From Marinilabilia rubra (GTDB taxonomy: Bacteria; Bacteroidota; Bacteroidia; Bacteroidales; Marinilabiliaceae), in NCBI RefSeq assembly GCF_003121985.1, contig NZ_QEWP01000002.1, positions 1 to 64,000 on the forward strand: a DNA stretch of 64,000 nt, written 5' to 3'. The translations under genes were made by a program, and so were the position numbers. The notes under the pieces were generated by a model, which was not told the origin of the DNA, ran no database searches, and saw only the letters and a list, made by a program, of their open reading frames with translations. Shown one piece after another: positions 28,266-35,872 of this stretch (position 1 is its first letter; each line of letters begins with the position of its first letter).

Positions 28266-28339
28266 GATTCTGTAGCTTAATTGGATAGAGCACCTGGTTA
28301 CGGCCCAGGAGGTTGGGGGTTCGAGTCCCTCCAGGATCA
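28266..28339 (+). tRNA. tRNA-Arg (anticodon ACG)
   Basis: The acceptor stem GATTCTG pairs with CAGGATC. The anticodon stem CCTGG/CCAGG closes the loop TTACGGC, giving anticodon ACG. The T arm is GGGGG-TTCGAGT-CCCTC. CCA is not encoded. A tyrosine integrase gene begins 273 bp downstream, so this may be the integration target of the adjacent element. Confidence 0.93.
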
Positions 28340-28362
28340 CTTTTCAATATTCAACGAAAAAC

Positions 28363-28396
28363 AAAAAGCTGTAAATCTACTGATTTACAGCTTTTT
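28363..28396 (+). terminator. Terminator downstream of tRNA-Arg
   Basis: A perfect 15-bp stem AAAAAGCTGTAAATC / GATTTACAGCTTTTT with loop TACT, followed by T-rich sequence. Confidence 0.85.
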
Positions 28397-28441
28397 CTGT
28401 TTTTGGGCTATTCATTAAAAACCATCAAAAACCACAATGAT

Positions 28442-28587
28442 GGTGAACAAACTGGTGAACAAATTTTTTTCGTAAATTTGTTCACCAGCAGCCACGCTAA
28501 TTACTGGTTTACTGTTCGTTACAAATGTGCTCATTTGTTTTATTCCGATGATTTTTGAGCGTTTTCCGGCCATCTCCGGTGAACAAA
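28442..28587. promoter_or_regulatory. GGTGAACAAA sites around a 15-bp inverted repeat; candidate integrase core/arm sites
   Basis: GGTGAACAAA occurs at 28442, 28454 and 28578, and inverted at 28477-28486. The second and inverted copies form a perfect 15-bp inverted repeat (28452-28466 / 28474-28488) around 7 bp (TTTTCGT), the geometry of a tyrosine-recombinase core site with a 7-bp overlap. They lie between the tRNA and the integrase start. Confidence 0.5.
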
Positions 28588-28611
28588 TTCGAACATTAAA
28601 CAACAATAGTC

Positions 28612-29865
28612 ATGGCAAATGCTCAAAATTTCTCGGTATCCTTTATTATCCGGACCGGCAGAATGTCCGGTGAAGAAGCCCCCATTTTCGCCCGAATCTC
28701 TGTAGACGGTAAGAGAACAGAGTTCTCTGTAAAACGCACAGTTATTCCCGAGCTTTGGAACAAAGAAGCTGGCAAGGTGAAACCAAAAGCCAAAGAAGCA
28801 GGAAGGATCAATCAATATCTGGATCAAGTCCAAAAACGCCTGCTTGAGTGTTATTCAGAGGCCTTACTTGCCGGCAAGGTAATTACAGGATCTTACATCA
28901 AAAACCTCTATTTCGGCATCAATGAGGAAACTCTGAAAACCACAGAAGACCTCTTTGAGTATCATAACACCACCTGCCAGGATAAACTTTCCAGAGGAAC
29001 CTATGCACATTATCTTTCAACACAGACCTATTTCCGGGAATTTCTGAAGAAGAAAAAGAAAACCGAAGCAATTCCGGTCATTTCCATCAATTATCAATTA
29101 CTGGTGGATTTTGAGTTATTCCTAAGAAAGAGAAAGGGACATGATTCACTTAAAAGCCTTGAGGTCAATACTATTATGAAACACTTCTGCCGTATACGCA
29201 AAATGCTCAGATTAGCAGAACGATTAGAGTGGATCAGAACCAACCCTTTTAAAAGTTTCAAAATCAGCTACGAAAGAAAAGATCGAGGCTATTTGACAGC
29301 GGATCAACTAATAAAGATAGAAGAAAAAGAGTTTCCCATCCCACGCTTGCAACTGGTAAAAGACCTTTTCATCTTTTCCTGTTATTCCGGGATTGCCTAT
29401 GTTGACATGCAGGCCTTGACCCATGAAAATTTAGTAAAAGGCATTGATGGAAATCAGTGGCTATCATTCCAACGCCATAAAACCAAGACCCAAGTCAAAA
29501 TTCCTTTGCTGGCAAAAAGTCTGGAGATTATTGAAAAGTATCGGGACTTTCCAACCCTGGAAGGAAAACCATGGTTGTTTCCTCGCTTTTCAAACCAAAA
29601 GTTAAACGCTTATCTCAAAGAGATTGCTGATTTATGTGGGATAAGAATGAATCTAACCTTTCACCTGGCACGACACACTTTTGCAACCACAGTTACTCTG
29701 TCAAATGGAGTTCCCATTGAGACAGTTAGTAAGGTTTTGGGGCATACAGACATAAAAACAACCCAAATTTACGCTAAAGTCATTGAAAACAAGGTGGCCG
29801 ATGATATGCTAAATCTTAAAAACCGACTTGAAAAACCGGAAAATAAAAAGTTAAAAAAGTATTAA
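28612..29865 (+). CDS. Tyrosine recombinase/integrase (IntDOT-like)
   Basis: A 417-residue site-specific recombinase. An N-terminal arm-binding and SAM-like core-binding region (about 1-210) precedes the catalytic domain with HLARHTFATT (H-x-x-R), GHTDIKTTQIYAKV and the nucleophile tyrosine in IYAKV. In the segment that normally carries the first catalytic arginine the protein reads SGIAYVDMQAL. Loss of that arginine is also known in IntDOT-type integrases of Bacteroidota. It would integrate and excise the surrounding element. The GGTGAACAAA sites directly upstream may be its targets. Confidence 0.9.
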   Translation: MANAQNFSVSFIIRTGRMSGEEAPIFARISVDGKRTEFSVKRTVIPELWNKEAGKVKPKAKEAGRINQYLDQVQKRLLECYSEALLAGKVITGSYIKNLYFGINEETLKTTEDLFEYHNTTCQDKLSRGTYAHYLSTQTYFREFLKKKKKTEAIPVISINYQLLVDFELFLRKRKGHDSLKSLEVNTIMKHFCRIRKMLRLAERLEWIRTNPFKSFKISYERKDRGYLTADQLIKIEEKEFPIPRLQLVKDLFIFSCYSGIAYVDMQALTHENLVKGIDGNQWLSFQRHKTKTQVKIPLLAKSLEIIEKYRDFPTLEGKPWLFPRFSNQKLNAYLKEIADLCGIRMNLTFHLARHTFATTVTLSNGVPIETVSKVLGHTDIKTTQIYAKVIENKVADDMLNLKNRLEKPENKKLKKY

Positions 29866-29949
29866 CGTACCATTAATTTTGCTTTAGGGGTTATTCTTAT
29901 TACTTTTAAACAACTAAAAACCAAAGAGTAACCCTTAATTAAGAAAACC

Positions 29950-31113
29950 ATGCAAAAGAATCTGAGTTTTTTTAAGACTCTGGTATCTAAAGCTGACAAC
30001 TTATCCTTTAATGCCAATTTAACCAAAATAGAGAAACAATTATTACTCCTGGAGGCCAACACCCATGATCTGATTTCCTCAGATCAACCAACAAAAATCA
30101 AAAAAAGCTCCCTCTCCACATGCCTCAACACATTTACTCTTTTAATGAATCGCCTTTATGATCCGTCCGGGAAACGCAAACGTAGCAATAGCAAGGAGAT
30201 CAATGAGACCCTCCGGGGATGCGCCAGGTTTATTCTCTTGCTTGAGAAAAGTGCATCTTATTGTTTCGACTACCGAATTCTTGCTCCAACATACATGTGC
30301 GACAAATTAAAAGAAAAACTCAATGGTTTTCACATTGAATTTGAACAACAATTGAAGGATCTCAAAATTAGAAAGGATCTCATTAAAGTTGTACTTGATC
30401 CCATCAGGAAGAATTATAAAAAGAAAAGAGAAATTCGCTTTCAAAGGTTCTTTTATCTTGAAAGATACTGCTTTTGGATATCTGAATTTCTGGAAAACGA
30501 ATCACATTTCATGGGACCTGAGTGCGGATTAATACGACTTCTCATTACTAAAAACCTTAACTCCGAATCTTTCCAGTCCTTTCTAATCAAATATTTGGAT
30601 GAGAAACTTAATAGTGAATACCAGCTTGAGGGAAAGATACAAACCCTTAGTAATCTAAATATTTGTCTCCAGGATCTTTCTCCGGTAGGTGATCTGAAAT
30701 ATTCTCACAATAAAGCTTCTGTAGCTAAATTATTAAGAAGCTCTCTTTCGAACAGAATTAGCCACTTCAAAGAAATGCGGAAGAATCTTCCCAGGCATTT
30801 CCAATCAGAAACACACTCAGAGCAATGCTTAAAAATAAAAACAACAGGAAAAATCGATCAATTAGGTATCTTGTGTCGATTGTTACAGAATGAACCCTGG
30901 ATTAAAAACACATCCTGCTCAGAAATAACGGAGGCTTTTGCCAGCATTTTCTGTTTCGAAAACTCAGCCCCGATATCCAAATCCAATCTCAGAAACCAAT
31001 ACTACAATAAGGATAAAAAGTCTCTTATAGAAATGAAGAAAACTCTGCTTGCGTGGCTCGAAAAAATTGATTCAGACCTATACGAAACAAATTACAAAAA
31101 GGTCTCAAAGTGA
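29950..31113 (+). CDS. Unknown element protein, possibly RteC-like
   Basis: A 387-residue soluble, lysine-rich helical protein directly after the integrase (84 bp). I recognise no catalytic motif. The C-terminal ~80 residues (LGILCRLLQNEP ... FASIFCFENSAPISKSNLRNQYY) resemble in pattern the C-terminal domain of RteC, the excision activator of CTnDOT-type elements, but this is a weak, by-eye similarity. Position in an integrative element supports a role in its regulation or excision. Confidence 0.5.
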   Translation: MQKNLSFFKTLVSKADNLSFNANLTKIEKQLLLLEANTHDLISSDQPTKIKKSSLSTCLNTFTLLMNRLYDPSGKRKRSNSKEINETLRGCARFILLLEKSASYCFDYRILAPTYMCDKLKEKLNGFHIEFEQQLKDLKIRKDLIKVVLDPIRKNYKKKREIRFQRFFYLERYCFWISEFLENESHFMGPECGLIRLLITKNLNSESFQSFLIKYLDEKLNSEYQLEGKIQTLSNLNICLQDLSPVGDLKYSHNKASVAKLLRSSLSNRISHFKEMRKNLPRHFQSETHSEQCLKIKTTGKIDQLGILCRLLQNEPWIKNTSCSEITEAFASIFCFENSAPISKSNLRNQYYNKDKKSLIEMKKTLLAWLEKIDSDLYETNYKKVSK

Positions 31114-31148
31114 AAATAACCAAACACACAACACATTATTTAACCTCC

Positions 31149-31203
31149 TTGCAACCCCAATAAATGCAAGGCTTGCAAGTGGCTTGCACAAGTCACTGCA
31201 AGC
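31149..31203. promoter_or_regulatory. Cluster of TTGCA/TGCAA motifs upstream of the HTH gene
   Basis: Five TTGCA/TGCAA motifs occur within 55 bp, including GGCTTGCAAGTG and its near-mirror CACTGCAAGCC. Placement just before the HTH gene suggests an operator or iteron-like binding region for an element protein. Confidence 0.4.
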
Positions 31204-31261
31204 CTGAAAACTAAATTTCATTACTCATATTTGTCGCAGTTCAAACATCATCGGAAAAATT

Positions 31262-31549
31262 ATGAGTATAGAAATTGTAACGAAAGATGAGCTGTTACTT
31301 CTCAAAGAAGACCTCATCGCAGAAATCAGATCCATCCTGGAAGAAAATATGAAAACCATCCCGGATGGCAAAAAATGGTTGCGCTCAGCTGAAGTAAAAG
31401 AACTTCTGAGCATCTCCTCTGGCACACTTCAAAATTTAAGGGTCAACGGAACGCTTCCCTTCACAAGGATCAACGGGGTTATCTATTACAACAAGGAAGA
31501 CATCAATGCCATCCTTGAAGAAAATATGATCCGCTATAATTCTCCATAG
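31262..31549 (+). CDS. Helix-turn-helix (excisionase-like) protein
   Basis: A 95-residue DNA-binding protein. A short helical N-terminus precedes a MerR/excisionase-type winged HTH (WLRSAEVKELLSISSGTLQNL ... NGVIYYNKEDINAILEEN), the small HTH_17-like proteins that accompany integrases in Bacteroidota elements and often act as recombination directionality factors. It lies upstream of the replication genes and downstream of a TTGCA motif cluster that it may bind. Confidence 0.8.
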   Translation: MSIEIVTKDELLLLKEDLIAEIRSILEENMKTIPDGKKWLRSAEVKELLSISSGTLQNLRVNGTLPFTRINGVIYYNKEDINAILEENMIRYNSP

Positions 31550-31599
31550 CTACGATTCAACCAGAAAGAAATTTTCCGAAAACATCTTTTTCCCCATTT

Positions 31600-31860
31600 T
31601 TACGCCATCTCATTTGGGTTATTAAAATCCCTCTCTTAAGAAGGCGGGTTGGCCCGTCTGCTTTCCGGGCCGGCGGTTGGCGGGAAGTCAAAATGGGGGC
31701 CTTTCATGGCCTTGCGCAATGGCCGGAATTTTTGTCTTTCGCGGGGTGATAGGATAAAGCGGACTAGACTTTTTTAGTTCTTTTTGGGGCAATGCCAAAA
31801 AGGACAGTCATAAAAAACCTGGATAAAGCGGTCGACCTTTGCCCGAAAATACATCATTTT
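31600..31860. other. GC-rich structured non-coding segment in the element
   Basis: The gene-free stretch 31550-31910 switches to much higher GC around 31640-31760. It contains a GGCCCG/CGGGCC hairpin near 31652-31672 and further GGCCTT/GGCC repeats. No ORF is convincing. Candidates are an oriT, a replication origin or a structured RNA. Confidence 0.4.
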
Positions 31861-31910
31861 ACAATAGAAATAGCCTCCTCAATTAAATGAAATAATATTC
31901 TCTCATTTAT

Positions 31911-32612
31911 ATGAACTACATCAAACACCTGAACCTGATGTTTTCCGTATTCGACCAGGACAAACGACTGGGGCCCTACCACATCATGATTTACATGGCC
32001 CTGTTCAGACAATGGAACCGCGAAGGCTTCTCCAATCCCATCATGATCAACCGGGAGACGATAATGGCAAAAGCCAAGATCAAATCACCAAAAACTTATT
32101 CCAAGACATTAAAAGAAATGGATAATTGGGGATACCTGAAATATGAACAGTCCACTTCCCGGATTTATGGAAGCACCATCTACATGTTCCCGACTAGTGT
32201 ATTTAAGGAACAAGTCGTGCCCCCTTTTTATAAACATATAAACAGTAAAAATATATACACAGAAAATGAAACATTTGATCAGGATAAAAATTTCAAAAAG
32301 GATAATCAGCCAACCAATCCTGTTAGGAGCGAATTCACTCCTCCTCCCCTGCAGCACATCAAAATCTATTTCAACGAAAAAAGAGCACCGGAACTTGAAG
32401 CCGAAAAATTCTTCAATCATTACGAGGCACGCAACTGGCTCAACAATTCATTTAATCCCATCACCAACTGGAAAGCTGCTGCCCGCAACTGGATCATCAA
32501 TATTCCAAAATTCAACCCGCGAAAAAAGCTGCAACCCAAAAACAAAACGACCAATGATAAACCTGGAAACATCAAACTCAATCAAACCAAAAACTATGAC
32601 ACGCCATTGTAA
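31911..32612 (+). CDS. Replication-type winged-helix protein of the element
   Basis: A 233-residue protein: N-terminal winged-helix-like region (MFSVFDQDKRLGPYHIMIYMALFRQWN ... TYSKTLKEMDNWGYLKYE) and a basic C-terminal tail, with the segment AEKFFNHYEARNW ... NWKAAARNWI that resembles the C-terminal part of DnaD/replication-initiator-like proteins of mobile elements. Paired with a DnaC-like ATPase downstream, it probably recruits a helicase to the element's origin. The function is inferred from pattern and context. Confidence 0.55.
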   Translation: MNYIKHLNLMFSVFDQDKRLGPYHIMIYMALFRQWNREGFSNPIMINRETIMAKAKIKSPKTYSKTLKEMDNWGYLKYEQSTSRIYGSTIYMFPTSVFKEQVVPPFYKHINSKNIYTENETFDQDKNFKKDNQPTNPVRSEFTPPPLQHIKIYFNEKRAPELEAEKFFNHYEARNWLNNSFNPITNWKAAARNWIINIPKFNPRKKLQPKNKTTNDKPGNIKLNQTKNYDTPL

Positions 32613-32635
32613 AAAGCATCCTTGCTTTCAAATCA

Positions 32636-32829
32636 TTCGTCATTCCTCTTGCATTATGCACATCTCTCTTTGCCCCTTGCTCGTTGCTCCATGCATATTC
32701 CCCCATGCCCTGCGCTCCATGCTCTGTGCACATTTCTCTTTGCTCAATGCTCGTTCCCTCCCACCATAACACCATTCCTCAGTTTCACCATTTAACCATA
32801 CCACCACATAACCATTTAACCATTGCTCA
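32636..32829. repeat. Heptamer tandem array upstream of the DnaC-like gene
   Basis: The spacer reads as successive 7-mers. The first part has units such as TTTGCCC, CTTGCTC, GTTGCTC, CATGCAT, CATGCTC and AATGCTC; the second has units such as CCATTTA, ACCATAC and TAACCAT. About 27 units in all. It keeps a reading frame open by chance, but the composition is repeat, not protein. Confidence 0.75.
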
Positions 32830-32830
32830 T

Positions 32831-33439
32831 ATGTCCCCCTTCTACCAAAAAGCATTTTCTTTTCTGCTCGAAAGAGGCCACAAAACCTACGGTAAGTTTT
32901 TCAGTCTTTATCCCGACGACACCCAAATCATAGGGAAACTCATTGCATGGTTTATCCGGGATGAAGAAACTGCAAAAACAAAAGGCATCGACCTGGAGAA
33001 AGGCATTCTTCTCTCTGGTCCAGTTGGCTGTGGAAAGACCTCTCTAATGAACTTGATGCGCTTTTTCACCGACCACAACCGGCATTCCATGAAACCGTGT
33101 CGTGATATTGCCTTCGAATTTCAAAAGAACGGTTTTGAAGTCATCCACCGCTATGCTTGTCACTCCTGGCTTCCTAACAGTCCGGCACGCATTTATTGCT
33201 TCGATGATCTGGGCACCGAGCAATCTCTCAAGCATTACGGTCAGGAGTGTAATGTTATGGCTGAAATCATCCTCTCCAGATATGAAAAATTCACCCGTCA
33301 CCGGGATTTCACCCATTTTACCACCAATCTCTCGGCCGATGAAATTGAAAGCATATATGGGCCAAGAGTGAGATCCCGGTTGCGTGAGATGTGTAACTTG
33401 ATTGCTTTTCCGGGGGATGCGAGGGATAAGAGGAGATAA
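32831..33439 (+). CDS. DnaC-like ATPase of the element
   Basis: A 202-residue AAA+ ATPase: Walker A GPVGCGKTSL (about 57-66), Walker B as CFDDLG, and sensor-type segment HFTTNLSADEIESIYG with a downstream arginine pair GPRVRSRL. These features match DnaC/IstB-like helicase loaders. I chose the ATG at 32831 (MSPFYQKAF) because the open frame upstream runs through heptamer repeats. It pairs with the replication-type protein before it. Confidence 0.8.
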   Translation: MSPFYQKAFSFLLERGHKTYGKFFSLYPDDTQIIGKLIAWFIRDEETAKTKGIDLEKGILLSGPVGCGKTSLMNLMRFFTDHNRHSMKPCRDIAFEFQKNGFEVIHRYACHSWLPNSPARIYCFDDLGTEQSLKHYGQECNVMAEIILSRYEKFTRHRDFTHFTTNLSADEIESIYGPRVRSRLREMCNLIAFPGDARDKRR

Positions 33440-33519
33440 TTCTTTCAATCAAAAGTCTTTGAACTTGTAGCTGTATTCACCTATATCAGATTAATAATAC
33501 AAAAACCAGCCTCTATGAA

Positions 33520-33901
33520 ATGTGACATGAAATTTTCAACTTGTCCACAAGAGTGCTTAAACCTTTTCCAAGAGGTATTTTAATGAATCCAATTGTTAAT
33601 ACGTTGGAAATAGGGTAGCCAAATATCATCAAATTGTTCAGGCGCACAAAACGTTGAATCCTGTGTTTCAAAATCGGTACGGCAAAGTTAGATGACATCA
33701 ATTCCCACCGCTTCCATAAAATCCTCTTCTACCACTAAGCCTTTGTTAAGGTTCAGTGGCAGGTATTTTTCTTTTCCCCAGGCAATAATATTCCCTTAAT
33801 TTCTCTAAGATTCCAACGGTTGGAGCTAAACCCATATCGAATACAACCTTATCGGGTTGCTTATGGTTTAACGTTTGTATTAATCGTTCTCTTGAATTCA
33901 T
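33520..33901 (-). pseudogene. Truncated remnant of a URO-D-type methyltransferase gene
   Basis: The minus-strand sequence matches parts of the intact gene at 39941-41197. 33703-33901 corresponds to its first ~200 bp, including the start codon. 33520-33702 corresponds to about 40230-40423. The two parts meet at ACATCAAT (33695-33702), which occurs at both deletion ends in the intact gene (40416-40423 and 40979-40986), implying a 563-bp deletion at 8-bp microhomology; the frame is also shifted. The C-terminal part is missing. It lies directly downstream of a GH13 gene. Confidence 0.85.
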
Positions 33902-33912
33902 AATATTTCTTT

Positions 33913-35847
33913 TTACTGTTTGGAAATAATGACTGCCTGTCCTGCAGGTAATTTCATTGTTATCATTTTATTATTTTGGCTAAAATTGTACCTTTTAAGC
34001 AGTTCAGTATATTCTCCATTATACTTTAGAGGTATTTCGATAGTTTTAGCTTCATTGCTAACATTAAAAGCTGCAATCACTTCATTCTTCCCATCGTATC
34101 TGCTATACACAAGTATTTTATTTTCGTCATCGACAACCTCATAATCAATTTCACCATGGCTTAATACCGGATTTTCTTTACGGATACGAATTAATTTTTG
34201 GTAATGCGCAAATAGCTCATCATTAAATTTTACCTCATCTGGTTTACGATCGTAACCTCTTGGATCAATCGTTTCAGGTTCGAAATCATAGTCTTTCCAG
34301 ATTAATGGCTTACGGGTATCTCCCATCATGGCACCCCACATGCCCATTTCGTCACCAGCCCAAATATGTGGTGCCCCTAAAAAAGTATATTGAAATGCCA
34401 ATAGCAATTTCACCTTCTCATAAGTTTCAGCATCCGGCTTATTGATCTTATAATCAGGATTTCCAACTGGATCAGCGTAATAGTTATATTTACTGTTATC
34501 GTTGAATAATGAGGTAGCAAGTCTTGGAGAATCATGACTTGATACTACATTCATCATAGCTCGACTGTTTTGCGGTCTTAAGTTGGAATAGAAACTATTA
34601 ATACTATCTACAAATTCCGAAGGTGGAATTTCGTAAGGAGCTTTTGCAAAAAAATGTCTGGCTGATTTGTACAAACGATAATTCATTACACCGTCAAAAA
34701 TATCACCTTCTAAAACAGGCTGCGGATCTTGCATCCTGTCAGGCCAAAGCTCAAACCAAACTTCCCCTACCAGATAAGCGTCCGGATTTACTTCTCGTAC
34801 TACTTCCCTGAAATCCCTCCAGAAACCCAGTGGAACTTCCGAAGCAACATCTAGCCGATATCCATCGATCCCATCAGACGGATCGCCATCACCATTTGGA
34901 TCAAGCCACTTTCGGGTGACATTAAAAATATGGTTTTTGGCATCTTCCGAAAAGATATTCCCTTCAAAAAATTTAATAACTCCATTCTCGATAGGGTGAT
35001 ATACTGTCTCCTTAATTTCTGGCAAATCCTTAACACCAAACCACCCTTCGTATTCGAATTCATTTTCAGGAGTTCTGGGGTCATCAAACTTTTTAATCCA
35101 ATACCAGTCTTTGTATTCTGATCTTGCTTGTTTTTTCAGGATGTCCTTCCATGCCCAAAATTCTATTCCAGTATGGTTCCAGGAATAATCCAAAATCACC
35201 CGTATTCCCCTTTCATGAAGTTTTGCAACTAATTCAACAAACATTTTATCAGCCCCAGTCATTTTCCAGGTAGTTGGATCATCCGGTTCTTCCGAATCCA
35301 TTATTTCCAGGTCTTCTCTGGGAGTAGGACCAAAATTGTTATCGATATGACGCCATGCAGATGCATCAAAATTATGTTCTGATGGACCTTCGCAAAGTGG
35401 ATTAAAATATATCGCAGTGATTCCAAGTGAATCCAAATAATCAATTTTATCCATTACTCCCTGAAGATCACCACCGTACCTCCTCAATCTTGAAAACATT
35501 GGAAACACTTTCATAGTATCCCCAGCCATATCCACTTTCCCAATCAAATCCTTAAAGTGAGGATCGTGTTTATACCAGTCTTGCGTCCATGGTGTAATTG
35601 TCCAACTTTCAGGAACAAATCCGGGATAAGCTCCTTTTAAGTCTTCAGGTGTCGGATCATTATTTGGATCTCCATTCCTGAATCGGTCTGCATAAATCTG
35701 ATACCAAATGGCTTCTTTTGCCCACTCAGGTGGATTTTCATAGGCCGTTCGTGTCTTTTCTGCCGGTCTTTTTTCACTTTTTGGATTGCCACAAGAAAAA
35801 AAGACAGGGATTAGCAAGAGCAAAAAGAAAAATTTATAAGTCGTCAT
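33913..35847 (-). CDS. GH13 alpha-amylase-family lipoprotein
   Basis: A 644-residue glycoside hydrolase with a lipoprotein signal (FLLLLLIPVFFSCGN; acylated Cys near residue 19). The (beta/alpha)8 barrel shows all four GH13 regions: VILDYSWNHTG, DGYRLDVASE (nucleophile Asp), YLVGEVWFE (acid Glu) and VVSSHDSPRL. The N-terminal stretch WYQIYADRFRNGDPNNDP is typical of cyclomaltodextrinase/neopullulanase-like enzymes that split short alpha-glucans. It probably acts at the outer membrane or in the periplasm. Follows the GH13 gene at 35873 by 25 bp; the URO-D pseudogene lies 11 bp downstream. Confidence 0.9.
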   Translation of the reverse strand: MTTYKFFFLLLLIPVFFSCGNPKSEKRPAEKTRTAYENPPEWAKEAIWYQIYADRFRNGDPNNDPTPEDLKGAYPGFVPESWTITPWTQDWYKHDPHFKDLIGKVDMAGDTMKVFPMFSRLRRYGGDLQGVMDKIDYLDSLGITAIYFNPLCEGPSEHNFDASAWRHIDNNFGPTPREDLEIMDSEEPDDPTTWKMTGADKMFVELVAKLHERGIRVILDYSWNHTGIEFWAWKDILKKQARSEYKDWYWIKKFDDPRTPENEFEYEGWFGVKDLPEIKETVYHPIENGVIKFFEGNIFSEDAKNHIFNVTRKWLDPNGDGDPSDGIDGYRLDVASEVPLGFWRDFREVVREVNPDAYLVGEVWFELWPDRMQDPQPVLEGDIFDGVMNYRLYKSARHFFAKAPYEIPPSEFVDSINSFYSNLRPQNSRAMMNVVSSHDSPRLATSLFNDNSKYNYYADPVGNPDYKINKPDAETYEKVKLLLAFQYTFLGAPHIWAGDEMGMWGAMMGDTRKPLIWKDYDFEPETIDPRGYDRKPDEVKFNDELFAHYQKLIRIRKENPVLSHGEIDYEVVDDENKILVYSRYDGKNEVIAAFNVSNEAKTIEIPLKYNGEYTELLKRYNFSQNNKMITMKLPAGQAVIISKQ

Positions 35848-35872
35848 AATCTAATGTTTTAACACTTGTTGT

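Larger units (their letters stand above)
28340..33439 (+). mobile_element. Small integrative element next to tRNA-Arg
   Basis: It contains a tyrosine integrase, an unknown protein, an HTH (excisionase-like) protein, a replication-type protein and a DnaC-like ATPase, all on the plus strand. The limits are provisional: left limit at the tRNA 3' end, right limit after the ATPase. I could not find a second copy of the tRNA 3' end to mark the right junction. No relaxase, coupling protein or cargo is visible. Confidence 0.6.

Noticed and set aside
28313-28558. 81-residue ORF after the tRNA
   Set aside because: It starts inside the tRNA and crosses the terminator and the GGTGAACAAA inverted repeat.
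32684-32830. N-terminal extension of the DnaC-like ATPase
   Set aside because: The added residues are translated heptamer repeats, rich in His, Pro and Cys; the protein proper begins at 32831.
33440-33912. Right attachment site of the element (repeat of tRNA 3' end)
   Set aside because: I scanned by eye for the GGGTTCGAGTCCC region and found no second copy.
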